Positions 28,574-41,862 of a DNA stretch of 64,000 nucleotides are shown piece after piece. Below the pieces are notes generated by a model. The model searched no databases. It worked only from the letters and a program-made list of their open reading frames with translations, and was not told the DNA's origin. How positions within the stretch are numbered: the stretch's first letter is position 1; each line of letters opens with the position of its first letter. Origin of the DNA: Symbiodinium natans (taxonomy: Eukaryota; Sar; Dinophyceae; Suessiales; Symbiodiniaceae); contig CAJNDS010001391.1 of NCBI GenBank assembly GCA_905221605.1, positions 196,501 through 260,500 on the forward strand, in the 5' to 3' direction. Both the position numbers and the translations under genes were made by a program.

Positions 28574-31500
28574 TCAGAACAGCACAGAGTGGTTCAAGAG
28601 CCCACCCTTCATCGTAACCGCAGTTGTCAGATCGACACTTTGCCCGCGACTCTCCCTGGCCACCTTCGCGTGAACGTTGTAGATGGTCTTTGGCACAAGC
28701 CTCGTTGGGGGTAGGTCGGGTATTTCAGAGGGCCGCTCCGAGGGCTCAGAACGGCTTCATGGGTGTTTGGGCACTGCTCTGAGCTTTTTCCGAGCGGCTT
28801 TGAGGTCGCCGTCAGGCAGCCGTTGTCTGGCGTCCTGCACCATGCTGGCTCCATCCCGTATCTTGGAACCCATATGTGATTCCCCCTCCAACATCCCGAC
28901 TTCAAAAGAGCTCACAGCGACGTTGCTTGTGTTCCGCGGTCCAGGGCTCCAAGACGGGCATCACGGCCGTGGCGTGCATCAGGGACGGGAGCTTCCCGGC
29001 CTCTCAGAGAGTCTCTTGTGACTCCGCGAGTGCAAGAGACTCTGCTTAGCCCAAGATGAGAGAAGATGAGGGGAGAGGAGGGAAAGACGGGGGAAGGGCA
29101 ACTCTTCTTCTATGCAACATATACCTGCAAGATAAACACACACAATTAAAAAGGGGTTTGGGGGTTGGAATTCGGAGGGGAAGCGCGCCTTGGCTGCAGC
29201 GTCCAGGGTGGCTTTCACTGCAGCCATCACCTCCCACTGCAGCCGCTGCCCAAGAAGCAACAAACCAAAACACTCTGCTTAGGTTTGGCCTTCGGATCTC
29301 TGCAGAGTTCTTCGCCGTCTTTACCTGTTACCTCAGTGGTTTGCGTGCCTTCCATATTTTCTAGAACTGATCTCAAACTGTTCTCTAAGATTCAAAACAT
29401 GAGCACCTGAGACTGAATTGAATGACTCGCTGCGACTCGCTCAGAGCAGAGAAGTCTGAGTGCACCGGCCCCGCTCTTGGCTGCCAGCTCCAGCAGCTCC
29501 TTCCGCTTGCCTCAAGGAAACAAACTGAGAGAGAAACTGAGAAGGAGAAACTGAGAGACTCTCTTCTTTTGTTTTCTGAACTTTGATTCTTTGACTCTTT
29601 AACTCTTGAATTGTCATTGTCCTTCACAATGTTCAATCTCAAATAAAGTCTCCCACTCTCAAGACGCCAAGTGGCTCCAAACACTCTGAAAAAAAAAAAC
29701 ACAGTTGACGGAGTTGACAGCTTCGGTTTTTACCCGCGTCAGTTCTTCTCAGCAAGGCACACTGAGCAAGCAGTACAGGGCGATCGATCTCATGGCTTGC
29801 AAAGGAGCACACTCCTGGAGCCGAAGCGCAGACCGTCGATCACACTTTCGTTTTTGGCGCCACTGCGCAAAGAGAGGAGCATCTGCAACGGCGCCTCCAG
29901 CATCTGCGTTGATGATGTCCGCGTTGTTGTACGTCACCTGAGACCACAACAGATCACAGCTATATGCCGGGATTGCACACGAGGTGCGAAGAGTTTGGTA
30001 AGAGCCGCCGAGGTCGGGACGTTGATCATCTCCAAAGCAACGTATTCACCTCCCTTCAGCTTCACCTCGGGACTGTTCAAACGGGGGCACTTGACACAAT
30101 TGATGCTCGAGGCCGTGGCGAGGTTCTTCTTTCGGTCAATGATCTTTACTCGACCTGCAAACGCGAGTTGGAACAAGATGGCCATTTGCAGCACGAGGAG
30201 CCCAAAAGAGGACACGTTTGGGCCGCGTGGACCTACTGGTGCGAGTTGGGCAGACAGGTGACCATTGCGCACAGCTTCACGCAACACCATGGCGTCTTTG
30301 GCGAAGGCGCGGCAAAAACTCATGCAATGGCAACCAAAACTCTACAGTGATCATCGTCGGACGTCCAGCGAAGTAGGACCTTGCTGCTTGGCTGGACGCC
30401 TTGTTGGTCTTTGGTCTTTTGCATCGCAGCTCATGCAAAATCTCCGTTGCTTCTGTTCTCAGCGTGCGGTGCACCCCGTTCTTCCTCTGGGCATTTCCTT
30501 AACAAACTCTCGACGAAATCTGGATGCCGCGGATGCCTCCTTTCAGAAGCTCCCTAGAGCCAAGGGTCTTGAGGTCCGCGGTTCAATCTACTACATAACG
30601 TCTATATATAGGAAGCCTACCGGATGCAACAAAAGACATCTATGACAACTTCGACCTGCAAACAGATCAGACCGCCAGACGTCTCAAAATTCGGAGCTGC
30701 CAGCCTGCTGGGGTGATCAATCCAATGTCACCGGTGTGGAACCTCGGTGCCCCCCCTGCAGCCAGCCTAGGTCCCTACAATGTCCCTAGATCCACGCTGG
30801 CGTACGCTGACGCCACTCATACACCTTGCGTACCCCCATTCAGTCTCTGGGCCAGCCATCCTTGTCAAAGTCTTCGGCCTCGGCAAGACCGCATGGCGCC
30901 GCATATTGCGGTGGCGCTGCACGCCCAATATTATTTCTGTGCTTGCAGGGGCACCGGACTTGTAAGTACACTCAGAACATCTCAGAACCAATGATGCCAA
31001 GCAGCAGTCTTGTCCGGAAGCTTGTAATAGCCCGAACCGACAGACAAGCCTCGTGACTCGCAACAGAACAAACCAGAATTGAAACGGGGCCCAACTTGCA
31101 CTCGGCAGCGGTTCGGGCGCTGCAAAGCACGCTGCATGGCATGCTGCATAGCACGCTGCATGGCTCTGCATGGCTCTGCGCCCTTCACGGCTCTGAGGCA
31201 CCGCGCCCTTGATCCAGATCTCCCCCCGGCCACAGCACGCCTCCCCGAAGTGGTCCTTCTTGGGATTCCGATTCTTTCGGCAGCTCTGAAGCTTCCATTC
31301 TTGAAGCTGATATTGGACACGCTGCACCGCAGCCGCGGCCTCATCTGTGCACAGATAAGGCTTGCCGGCAGAGTCAGTGAGCTCTGGCCTTCGCATTCGC
31401 AGCCCACGCAGGAGACACGAGGTCACGAGATATCATCACACCAGCACATGATGCACAATGCCACAACACAAAGCAGGCACAAGGCAGCGAGCAGCCGCTC

Positions 31501-34500
31501 GGCCCCGCGCTCCGAGTGCAGGGTGATCTCCACAGACGCGAGCGGAGTTCCAACGGCCCCGATGCTGGGGTCCAACGGATTCTGGATCCTGTCATTCGAA
31601 GCCGAATTCCCCGGACGAAGCGCAGAAGCCGAACAGCAGCAAAGCCCACAAGCCAACAGCCGGGGCGACGTCGACCCTCCGCAAGTCTCCGTAAGACCTC
31701 ATGGCAGCGCACGGCAGCCGAAGCGCGAATCCACCACGTGCCTACCGGGCCTACACACAAACCTTAAACCACTCGAGGCTGGGGCCATACCCTTGCACCA
31801 GAGGACACGAGAAGGCCGCCTCACCGATTTTGAGGCGAGAGATGAGCGAGAGCTTCCCCAGCGAGCTCTTCAAATGGCAGAGGCAGATCTAGAGGACCAA
31901 CATGGACCAACCATCACTCAGGCAGCGGCCCGCACCCACTCCTGCAGGACCATTTTTTGCGTCAGAACGCCATGTAAGACTGAGAGATTCAGAGTTATGG
32001 TGGCTCATTGATCTCCGGCGCTCATACACGTAACTCCCAAGATCTCCACACACGATCTCCACTCGCCTGAACTTCTCCGGAGATGGCGCCGCCGCCCGAC
32101 AACGTGAACTTCATACTTCCGCCAAGCCTCTCTCTGCATTAGAGCGCTTGGAGCGCGCATAAAGAGCGCTTGCGTGCGCAGCGAAGTGCACATGCAGTTG
32201 GCCCCCGACATGGATTTAAACTTCTTGAAGACCTCAAAGAAGGATGTTGCAATTATGCGCAACGGCCTTCACACATGCAGTTGCAGTATGCTGCAGTGGT
32301 CGCCACTCAGCCGAGGGCCAAAAGGTCGAACAACGGTGTGTAGCGATTCTGTCGCACCTCGAGGCGAGGGCAGCTTTTCACAGCGAGGGCGAAGCTGACC
32401 AAAAAAACTGCGTCTTGAGAATATGACATAATGACATAGGGAGACATAGGGAGATTCAGAGGCTGAGGGTGCTGGCCGCAGCCTTTTTGACTTTCATGGC
32501 CAGCTTGAAGAGGAAGGACACCCTGTGGAAAAACGCCGGAGAAGGCGGCTCCACACTTTGGTCTAGGACCACTTGACTGGCATCTCCTCAAAACGGATGC
32601 TGCGGAATTGCGGAATGTAAGAACGAGGCACTGGTCCGCTTTTCTCCACTTTGACCTCAGCACCTGCGAGATTCTGCTTCTAAAGCTCGCAGGTACGCGG
32701 CATCCTCGTACCGAATCAATATGATCATGTGCAGCCGCTGCCTTTCTTGATGGTCTCCCACACCTCCGTCAGAAACTACGGCAGCCTTTTGCCTTTTGCC
32801 TTAATGCCATTTCCGTACTTCCCTGCCATTCCCTGCCTTCGGCACTCCGGCCATGAGCGTCGGCTTGAACCTCAGTGAGTCTCAGTCTCGGTGTCTCAGT
32901 GTCTGCTGCCTGCGGTCAAGAGGAGTGCACTCTTTCCGTTGCTCTGTGGTCGGTGAACCTCTCTTTGCTTGCTGGGCGGAGATTTCTTTCTTCCCCTTCT
33001 ACCATCGCATGCCTCATCGTTCTCCTGCACTGCCCCTTTTTGTGCAGATACTCAATCGCAGACCACAAGAAGTAGGGGAAAAACATACAGCCTGAGAGCC
33101 TGAGGGTTGCGCGTCTGCCTCTACCCTAAAGCCACAGGAAACTCGACTGTGGGAGACGCTTGCGCTTGCGCGAAGGCAGGGCCTGCCGCGGCTTGCCTCC
33201 TAGGATCTCCCAGGTCTTTTTGTGCGCATATGCGCTGCGTATGACGCAATCCTGCTCGGAAACTTGGTCCGCATGAGCACGAGGGTCAGTGGCGCCAAAG
33301 TCAGGCTGAGCTAAGCAACTCACTGTTGTGAAGAAGTGCACACTAAGTGCGCCCTTCTTCGGCCCCTTGGCCTTTGATCGGCGCTGGGCGCGCTCTGAGG
33401 CGCTGGCTCCTCGAGTCCACCCGTCGGGTAGCACCTCTCGGGACCTCCGCAGAACTTTCAGCGGCGCTTTCGTCATGTCATTGCGCGATATAGTTTCGCG
33501 CAATCTTAAGCCATTTTCCCAGCACTTTGCGCATGTGGCATTTGCGTGGTGCATGTACCCAGAGCCGGGGGGTCCTGCAAGCAGCGATTTCGCATCCGCA
33601 TAACCGATGCAGTTTCCGGTCGAGTAGAAGTACCTGTCAAGCCAAGCAAGCCAAGCGCATGGAGCTCATGGGAGGCTGCGGTTGCCGTGGCCAGGGCGCG
33701 CACAACTCAGCAGACACTGCCAGAATGTGCGCCAAAGGAAGGTAGCCGATAAACATCTCGCCACCTCTTCAGGAATCGCTTTTGAGCCTGCTTTGGAGCC
33801 TGCTTTGGAATGCTTCTGTCGTCTTTGCTCCTGGCCTTCATAGATAAGAGAGCCAAACTGAACCACACCTTGGCCGTGTTCTGGGATTACATGTTACTGT
33901 TGCTTGATCTGCACCGCAGAGACGACTCTTCGGAGCCAGGTTTTTTTTGGGTGTTTTTTTTGGCTTTTTTTGGGTATGTTTTTGGGTTTAGGGTATGTTT
34001 TTGGGTTTAGGGTATGTTTGTGGGTTTAGGGTTTAGGGTTTAGGGGTTAGGGGTTAGGGTTTAGGGTTTAGGGTTTTAGGGTTTTAGGGTTTTAGGGTTT
34101 TAGGGTTCTAGGGCTTTAGGGCTTTAGGGTTTTAGGGTTTTAGGGTTTTAGGGTTTTAGGGTTTTAGGGTTTTAGGGTTCTAGGGTTTTAGGGTTTTAGG
34201 GTTCTAGGGTTCTAGGGTTTTAGGGTCTTAGGGTTTTAGGGTTTTAGGGTTTTAGGGTTTAGGGCTTAGGGTTTTAGGGCTTAGGGTTTAGGGTTTAGGG
34301 TTCAGGGTTCAGGGTTTAGGGTCTTCCTGCAAAATCTAAATCTAAAGGAAACGAAAACAAAAAAAGCTGCGAATTGCAATCTATGTATACCAGGCCCGAA
34401 GAGAACTTCGGTCTATCTGAAATAAGGAAGCAGATAAATAGAGCAAAGCATGTTGACAATGATCATACTGACGTGGAAATCACACACACACACACACAAG

Positions 34501-36767
34501 ATTCCATTTTGCTGACGACAACTCTGCTTCTGGTGGCATGTGTTGGAGGACCCACCACAAGCGTGAAACGACAGAACGGCAGCTTGCAACATGCAATGAG
34601 TGCAATTTCGAGCACGCATGTAGGCCACAAAGGGTATGTCGTGCTGAAGAAGTATCCTGCATGGGACCTCTCCGCGCCGTCGCGCACGAGAAAGACGGTT
34701 CAAAACAACGGTACGAAACATTTACTTGAGTGTGGGAGGTCGAAAAGGACTCAGCTGCCCTAACAGCAAAGCAGACTCTGAAGGCATGAAGCCTGAGGTT
34801 CAGGCAAGACGCAGCAAAGGAGACGAGATGAGAGTGTCGCAGTACCACACCCTGAGGGCAAACTTCTTCCGCCATGCAACCGGGGCATTTTGCTAAGGCC
34901 GACTAGGCCGAAACAAGAAGCAGACTTGCGCGGCAAGACACAAAGCTGGGACCTTCGGTGTGCCTGTCGAGCCACTGGTGTACCTGCAAGATTTGCCGCA
35001 GGCCTTCAACTCCGCTAATTTTGCAAACTTCGACCCCCTGACTCAAGGTACAGATGAGTTCTCTCAGCAGCACTGTTGTGTGTGACGTTTCTCTCAGACT
35101 TTCAAACTTCTCACGGCGCACATCAACACGGCCACGGACTCCGGCTTGGGTGGGCTGGGCTCCACCGGGTTGGCCTCGCCAAAGTTCGCCAAAGTTCCAC
35201 CCCAGAAAAAGAGCTGGCGTCGAGAGCAAGCAGACCAAGATCTCTGTGAGCCCCCCAAAAGCCGCCTGGGACGCCCTGGGACTGGAAACCCCTTTGAAGA
35301 CTGGAAACCCTTGAAACCCCGCCCCTGGACCCCTCAAAGGACCGTTGCCCATGCTACGCCCCTCTTTGGGCCGGCTGCCGAGACAATGCGCGTTGACGAT
35401 TACTGTCCACATCTGTCCACGATGCGCTTCAAAGAAAAAGGCTGCCTTGCCCATGTCGAGGACATCCTGCCTGGCATTGTTGAAGGCTAAGGGGTTTCAA
35501 GGGGGCCTGTTTAAGTTTTTTCGCCTCTCCATACACTCCGCCGTTTCGGAAACAGGAAACAGGACGGGAGTGCATTGACAGCAACTTCACGTTGCCGGTG
35601 CTTGTCAACCGATGCTTGCACTCGTCCGGCCTGAGAAGCATTGGATGGAGAAGAGGGGGAGTTTGAGCCAACGGCTTTTTTCCAGTAGGACGCTGGCGTG
35701 CAGAGGTTGTCTAGGTAGATGATGGCCTGCACTGAGTGCACTTGTCCAAAGCTGAACCCCTCAGCTTTCCCCTCAGCTCTCAGGACATTCGCTCCTCCAG
35801 GGAGGGCATCTCGGAGGCCGTCTTCGCAAGCCCTTTGAAAAGGAGAGCATTCTCAGAGAACTCTCCAAAAGAACAACAGAAGAAAAGTAAACAGAAACAG
35901 CTGAAGCCCGCCCGGGCGCCCGGGCCCTCGGCGGCCTTTCGGTTGCAGACCAGGGCGCTCACCGCACCTCCGCTTAAGCGGCCACCAAGCGGCTACCAAC
36001 AGTATATTTGCCCCTCGCATGCTTCAAATACGCACCACCCCGTCATGTGCCCAACTCTTCGAAAAGCCTCTAAGACCATGCTGCTTCCAAACTGTCTTGT
36101 ACAGTGAAACCAAAACTCGCCGTTTCCCTGTGCCTTCGTTGACCGCGTGGATGACAGCATCGGTGCCGAGGGTCGCGTAGCAGGTGGCGACCACAAGGTT
36201 CTGCGTCAGAGCCCCGTACCTGTCACTGCTACCCTGGACGGCTCTCGAGATCTCGGAAGCTCTTGCCGTTGCCCCCTGACTGTAGACCAAGGCTGTTCAG
36301 GCGTTAAGCTGCGCCGGCGGAGCGCGCAGATCTGCCAGTCAGCGCAGGTGTCCTTGACGGCAGGCTGCAGTTGCAGGATGCTGGGAATGCTGCAGCCACT
36401 GCAGCAGCAAGAACAGCAGTTAACAGCAGTTAACAGCAACAACAGCATCAGAGAGGGGACTTTTGGCGACTCCGCGCCTCGTACATGAGAATCTTGAACT
36501 TCCCGGTGAGGCTGTCGAAGTCGCCTTCTGGCTGGGGCCTGAGAAAAAACATGGACTCGTGGAGAAGTTTGTTTCTCAGGCTCGCAGGGCAACAAGGCTC
36601 TCAATCGAGGCCCCCTGCTCCAAGCCAAGTGCTCTGAGCCCAGCTCCAAACTCCTCAGGGCGAAGGACGAAAATTGAAAAAGAATCTTCGTCGAGCATTT
36701 GGGCGCGTCGCACCTTGCACAGCTTCCCCATCTCTCCGTAGGTCCTCCACTGCGTCGGGCCGAAAAC
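28574..36767 (-). CDS. long-chain acyl-CoA synthetase (AMP-forming), multi-exon, 5' end not found
   Basis: Activates fatty acids to acyl-CoA via an acyl-adenylate. Exons read on the minus strand: 36767-36714 (FGPTQWRTYGEMGKL), 36653-~36610 (EFGAGLRALGLEQG), 36200-36134 (VVATCYATLGTDAVIHAVNE), 35967-35936 (AVSALVCNRK), 35851-35795 (GLAKTASEMPSLE), 35726-35702 (AIIYLDN), ~35048-34985, 33633-33594 (YFYSTGNCIGYAD), 32763-32742 (VWETIKK), 32522-~32470, 32232-~32190 (VFKKFKSM), 31564-~31510 (IGAVGTPLASVEITL), 31381-31340, 31240-31207 (GRGEIWIKG), 30154-30120 (GRVKIIDRKKNL), 30065-30021 (VKLKGGEYVALEMIN), 29937-29881, 29230-29189 (VMAAVKATLDAAAK), 29000-28942 (HATAVMPVLEPW), 28834-28796 (TPDNGCLTATSK), 28700-28574 with stop. 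WIKG, DRKKN, GEYVALE and NGCLTA are hallmark blocks in the right order. The P-loop exon (SGTTGxPKG) was not located. Donors are mostly GC. Confidence 0.85.
33986..34322 (+). repeat. interstitial telomere-like tract with TTTTAGGG variant
   Basis: Mixed TTTAGGG and mostly 8-bp TTTTAGGG units, plus TTCTAGGG and TTTAGGGC variants, about 335 bp. It lies in an intron of the acyl-CoA synthetase gene, between exons at 34985 and 33633. Confidence 0.93.
36310..36355 (-). CDS. probable additional acyl-CoA synthetase exon
   Basis: Minus-strand DTCADWQICALRR sits between the placed exons at 36.61 and 36.20 kb and resembles the N-R-x-E-W block of the family. Boundaries uncertain. Confidence 0.4.
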
Positions 36768-36769
36768 CT

Positions 36770-37083
36770 CCGCCAGGAGAAGCAAAATCGCAAAAAAAAA
36801 CGCACTGGCGGAAAGCATGCTGCACACATCACGTTTTACGGCCTGCCGATCCTTCGTGTATAAATCATACGTTGGGCTGGTAGATTAAAGTAGATTACTT
36901 CGTGCTGCCGCGGATTGCACATGAATTCCTGGCGAGAAGCAGCTCACATTCCTCCGAACGTTCGAAGGTTCGGGTTAAGGGGCATGGGCAGCGACCCGTC
37001 CAGCAGAGATTTGAATTGTAAGATCGGAAGTCTCGTCCCCCTGAATTCTTTCCCATCAAATCACGCACACACACACACACACA

Positions 37084-37146
<63 letters not shown>

Positions 37147-37518
37147 CGTACATATCATCGCGGTCTTTTAAGTGTGCGAGAATCCATTCACGACTCATCC
37201 ACCACCAGCTCCCCCCGCCTTGGCCGGGAACCGGTAGCCCTCCTCCTGAGGTGCAACAAGAGGCAGAGCAGAGTCACAAGAAGGAGCACAACAAAAAGGG
37301 AGCACAAGAAGGGGAGGGGCAGCCGCGCAGCGCCCCCGCCTTCTTCCATGAGAGCAGCGGCCTGATGCCTTGCGCCTTGCTCTGCTCGTATCCTTACAAG
37401 GCGCTCCAAAGAAGGCACCCTTCACGACTGCCAGATGTGCTGAGGATCTGACGCTTAAAGGAACGATCGAGTAGCTGGTAGATTGTGTACACACCCTGCT
37501 CCAAAAAAACGACAAAAG

Positions 37519-37571
<53 letters not shown>

Positions 37572-37612
37572 TACACACACTTACACACACACACACACAA
37601 TTACACACACAC

Positions 37613-37646
<34 letters not shown>

Positions 37647-39880
37647 ACACACACACTTACACACACACACACACACTTACACACACTTACACACACTTAC
37701 ACACACACACACACTTACACTTACACACACACACACACACACACACTTACACTTACACTTACACTTGCACTTTTGTCCCCACAGCTAGGGGCAGCAGCGC
37801 ACCGACTCTCTCGAACCCCCCTGGTTCCTCCTCCGGATGCGGGGAGGAGAGCAGCCTCCCAGCGTCGGCTGCCTGGGTCGCCTGCCACACCTTTCAGAGC
37901 ACTCTGAGCGGTTTGAAAACCGTTAAACCCTCCCCCCCCCCCGTTGTCCCCCGTTCTCCTGCTTTTTGCACGGAGGGAAAAAAAAAAAGGAGAGGGAGAG
38001 AGAGGAACCCGACGAGGAGGGAGGAGCAGGAACTGCAGGGATGATTGCTCTGGCGGCTAGGGAGGGGGAGCGTTTCCATTTTGGGCCCCCGGACGTCGGA
38101 GTCCGGGCCGCTGCCGTTGATCTTTGCCTTGCGGACCGGTCCTCGGAGTCTTAGGCGAGAGGTTAATCTATCCATATCTATATCTATTTATACCTATTCT
38201 ATTTGTATCTACGTATATCTATTTATACTTTGTCTTTCCTACATACTTCCTGCATACATCCTCTCTAAGTTTTGCTGCGAGAAGAGGGGAGGGAGGCCCG
38301 GAGAGACTGAAGCGGGCACTGAGCAACAAAGCTTGGTGAGCCCCGCGCGGGCGAACTCCGCCACGCCGGTCATGGTCTTCTGCAGCATCCACACGGGACC
38401 TTGTTTTAATGGGAGAGCGGATGAGAGGCATGAGAGGCATGAGAGCCCTCTCGAGACCCCCCTCTCCCTTGGTGAAATTGAGGGCCGGAGCCCAGCGTCA
38501 GGACCCAAACAAGAAAGTCCTGAGAAGGCAAAGCCAGGGCCCAAGACTCAAAGGCCGATACTCTCGGATGTGACACTCTGAAACCACGAACTGACAAAGT
38601 GTCAAAAACAAAATAGACTAAAGGAAACAAATTACCATCTAAATGAAATCACATAAAACAAAATAAAGTGCAAAGTGCAAAGTGCAAGTGCAAAGTGCTC
38701 CCTCCCCCTCCCCCTCTCCCTCTCTCATATGCCCAGGGCTCCAAAACAACCAGGACGAGCCCCGCGGCATGGAGCAAGACCTTAAGGTGCTGGGGTCGAG
38801 GACACAGCTTCGCACTTTCTGACTTCCCAAAGAACTGGCAGCAGTTGTCCGGTGCGCTCTCTGAGCAGGGCCTACAAGGCTGTAAGGCCGAATGCGGTGT
38901 GGCTTACTGCTCTTGCGGGTCTCTCTCTGATGCGGCATAGGGTCGTTAAGGGCACCGTCCGCCATCGCGGCCCCTGGCAAGTTCTAGACTCAAGGGGAGC
39001 AATTCAGAAATGCTGGGGAGGATGGGGGTGGGCGTGGAGGAGATTTCGAGAGCGCCGCCTTCAAGCTCGACGTCGGAAATGTCCCTCAGCCTCCTTCCAT
39101 TCTATCTCGAGCCGGTGAGCCGCATGAGTCGCGCTCGCAAACGTCCGCATGAGGCTCATGGGCGCACTTCAACACTCCCCGGAACTGTTGCCTTCTTCTT
39201 TGTCCTTCTCCTCTTCTCTCTGTCTCTGTCTCTTCCTCTATCACGCTTTATCACGCTTTTTCACAGCGGCATCCGATTGAGGAGTCTGTGCAGCACAGCG
39301 ATGGCCACCTGGCACTGGGCGAGTTTGAGGGAGGGCGAGGGCCCGAGGGCCGGGACCCACCTCAACACGCCCTCAAGAGAAGAATTGCACTCCGGTTCAG
39401 TTTTTCAAGTCGGGGGATTCAATGCATGATCCAATCTGATTAAAGCCCCCCCCATGGGCCGTTTTGTCGCTGAGTGGCTAGAGCCCAGCCGGCGGAGAGC
39501 GCGCCGAAAGAGGCGTTGGGGTTCCCGCGACCCCGCGGAGGGACGGGGTCCGCCGACGCCCGGGAGCTGTTCCGTGGCCAGAGTCCTATGAAGGAGGAAG
39601 CTTTGAAACGGTTAGAGAGAGAGGAAGACTTAGGACTTACGACCTGACACTGAGTTGGGCAGTTGGGCCTGTGGTCTGCACAATCCACGCCGAGACATCC
39701 TCGTAGTCCTGGAAAGGCTTCAGCACAGGATGCGCTGCTGATCTCGCTGTTGCTGTTCATCTTTTTACTGATGCACTGATGTTGTTGCCGATCGCGCTGA
39801 AACCATGAAACCGGTACACAAAGTGCTCACAAACTGCTGGCAAGCATCGTATGGATTGGCATGCCTGCCAGACTGCCACC
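36770..39880. other. CA microsatellites and unassigned sequence upstream of the acyl-CoA synthetase
   Basis: Contains (CA)n at 37066-37142 and a longer CA tract interrupted by TTACAC at about 37518-37770. A minus-strand frame near 38345-38405 (GPVWMLQKTMTGVAEFARAG, preceded by a plausible AG acceptor) could be an exon, either of the synthetase N-terminus or of another gene. No further exon is convincing. Confidence 0.45.
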
Positions 39881-40308
39881 TCTGCCAAGGGCTTGATGAG
39901 TTCTGCGGCCAGAACAGTACGTAAGTGGGGAGGTAGTTGATGTCCCACCTGGGGCCAGTTCAGCAAAGCAGCTGGGCGTGCTGTCGCCTACTTCTTTCAG
40001 CCAAAGCTCTGCAGAAAGGTACGAATGCTCATCTGCTCAGTTTCGACTCGGACCTTTGTGATCACGTCAAGGGCCACACAGCATTGGATCTGGAGAACTG
40101 TCTCACACACGTGCGTTAGAGTTGGACTCCCACGAACATCCACGATATCCCAACGCCCAGACAAACACCCTCACGTTCCTCTGCCAACTTGTCCGACTTA
40201 TTTGTCCCCTGAAGTTTGTGTATAAGCACAAAAGATTCGAAATTTCTTGCGCCAAGCCACGTACCTCAAGCTCGGAAAGGAGCTTGCGAGCCTTTGCTCT
40301 GTCAGGGC
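39880..40308 (-). CDS. unidentified gene, three candidate exons
   Basis: Candidate exons with good splice contexts: 40308-40265 (PDRAKARKLLSELE, donor GAG|GTACGT), about 40100-40054 (TVLQIQCCVALDVITK, donor AAG|GTCCGA) and 39948-39880 (acceptor CCAG; either VGHQLPPHLRTVLAAELIKP or, in another frame, WDINYLPTYVLFWPQN). Composition and splice sites suggest real coding sequence. The family is not recognised and the exons may not all belong to one gene. Confidence 0.3.
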
Positions 40309-40488
40309 CTCGGCTGGAGCTCTATCGATGGTCGTCCTTGCTCCCTTTAACGTATGTCTTGCTCGAAAGCAGCCCAAGCACTAGCTTTGTAGACTGGGAG
40401 AGCGGTGACGAGCTCGAGAAGAAGGCAGCCACAAAGGGGCAACGCTCCTCTTCATAGCAGCAACGCTCCTCTTCATAGCAGATGTGTT

Positions 40489-40490
<2 letters not shown>

Positions 40491-40526
<36 letters not shown>

Positions 40527-40532
40527 GTGTGT
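40491..40532. repeat. (TG)n microsatellite
   Basis: About 20 TG units with one CG interruption, next to a 21-bp direct duplication (AGCAACGCTCCTCTTCATAG) at 40437-40482. Confidence 0.95.
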
Positions 40533-41127
40533 AAAGCGTCCGTAGAGTTCTGGAACACTGGCCTCCCCGAGCAGCGCTTCTAGCGCCTCGGCATGACCTT
40601 GCGATCCAAAAACTGTCGCGGCGCAGTTCAAAGTAGTCTCAATTCAAGAGGGGGGTTTTTCATGATTCTTCAACACTTGTTGACGGCTGTGTCACCGCGC
40701 GACAGGCTCCCTCACTGGTTTCACGTGTACGTACGTCCACCCAAACCATGCGACAAATGCTTCTAGCGATGTGGAAGCATGGGTTGCGGAGTGCATGGAT
40801 GTCTTAGGCTCTAACCTTTCTGTGAAATAGCAGCATTGTTGGCAGGCCTTCTCATTAAACGGTGACATGGATTGGGTGTGCAACTGGGTCGACCACGCTC
40901 CTCAACAGAGCCGTCAAGCTGCGGACACGTGTCCTTGGACTTGGAGCTTTCAGAATCGGTGGAGAATTTGTTCGCGAACTTTTTTCTCGCGAGCTTTGAT
41001 TTCGTATGTTTTTACGAGGAAAACCTCTACTTCCTCGGAAAACCTCTACATTTCTCTATCTTGAGAGGAAAATCTCTTTTCTCCATGCTCTTAGTAGAAA
41101 AACCAGAGTGCGGGCAATCGGGGTCGA

Positions 41128-41355
41128 GTTTCCGGGGGCGCTGCGGGGCGCTGTGGGGCGCTGTGGGCGCTGTGGGGAGGCGTGGGGGGAGCTGTGGGGA
41201 GCCGTGAGGTGCTGTGGGGAGCTGTGGGGAGCTGTGGGGAGCTGCGGGGAGCTGCGGGAGCTGCGGGGAGCTGTACGTGGGGAGCTGTGGGAGTGGGAGC
41301 TGTGGGGAGCTGTGGGGAGCTGTGGGGAGCTGTGGGGAGCTGTGGGGAGCTGTGG
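41128..41355. repeat. GGGGAGCTGTG minisatellite
   Basis: An 11-bp unit GGGGAGCTGTG repeated about 18 times with small variants (GCGCTGTGGG at the left end, GGGAGCTGCG inside). Strong purine/GC skew on the plus strand. Confidence 0.95.
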
Positions 41356-41862
41356 GCAGGTATGTATAGAGACACCCACACAGTGGACAATTCAACTAGA
41401 AGCGCACAACACGCAGCCGCAGTAGTCGCTCCATCGTGTCCCTGCTTCAGCGCCCGTCAGCGTCTCAGTGCTCCTCAATGCTTCTCAACGCTCCCCGACG
41501 CCCCGGTGGCCCTGAGCGCACCCTTCGCCCCTTGCGGAAAGCAAGTGCTGCAACTCCGCGAACAAATCACACGCTATCAAGCCTAGAGCTGTAGCATCGT
41601 GAAGATTCGTAGTGTTGAGACGGGTCTAGGCTTCGGCCACCATGACTGCGTGCGCTGACTAAGGCATGGAATATAGAATAAGGCGTCGGAGAGCATTCGC
41701 AGGTGAGACAATTGAATTTATGTGTAGGCATCCTTTCACTTAATGGGTAGTTTGGCATCCTCAGTGTTTTGTGTTTGGAGTTGAAGAAGACAGCGTCCAG
41801 CGTACGTCTGAAACCGCACAGCGAAAAGGATCTGTTTAACGGCTGCATGCTGATGTCGTCAC

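Noticed and set aside
33340-33420. Minus-strand KGPKKGALSVH as the acyl-CoA synthetase P-loop exon
   Set aside because: Resembles SGTTGxPKGA only loosely and the preceding SGTTG residues are absent. Left unplaced rather than forced.
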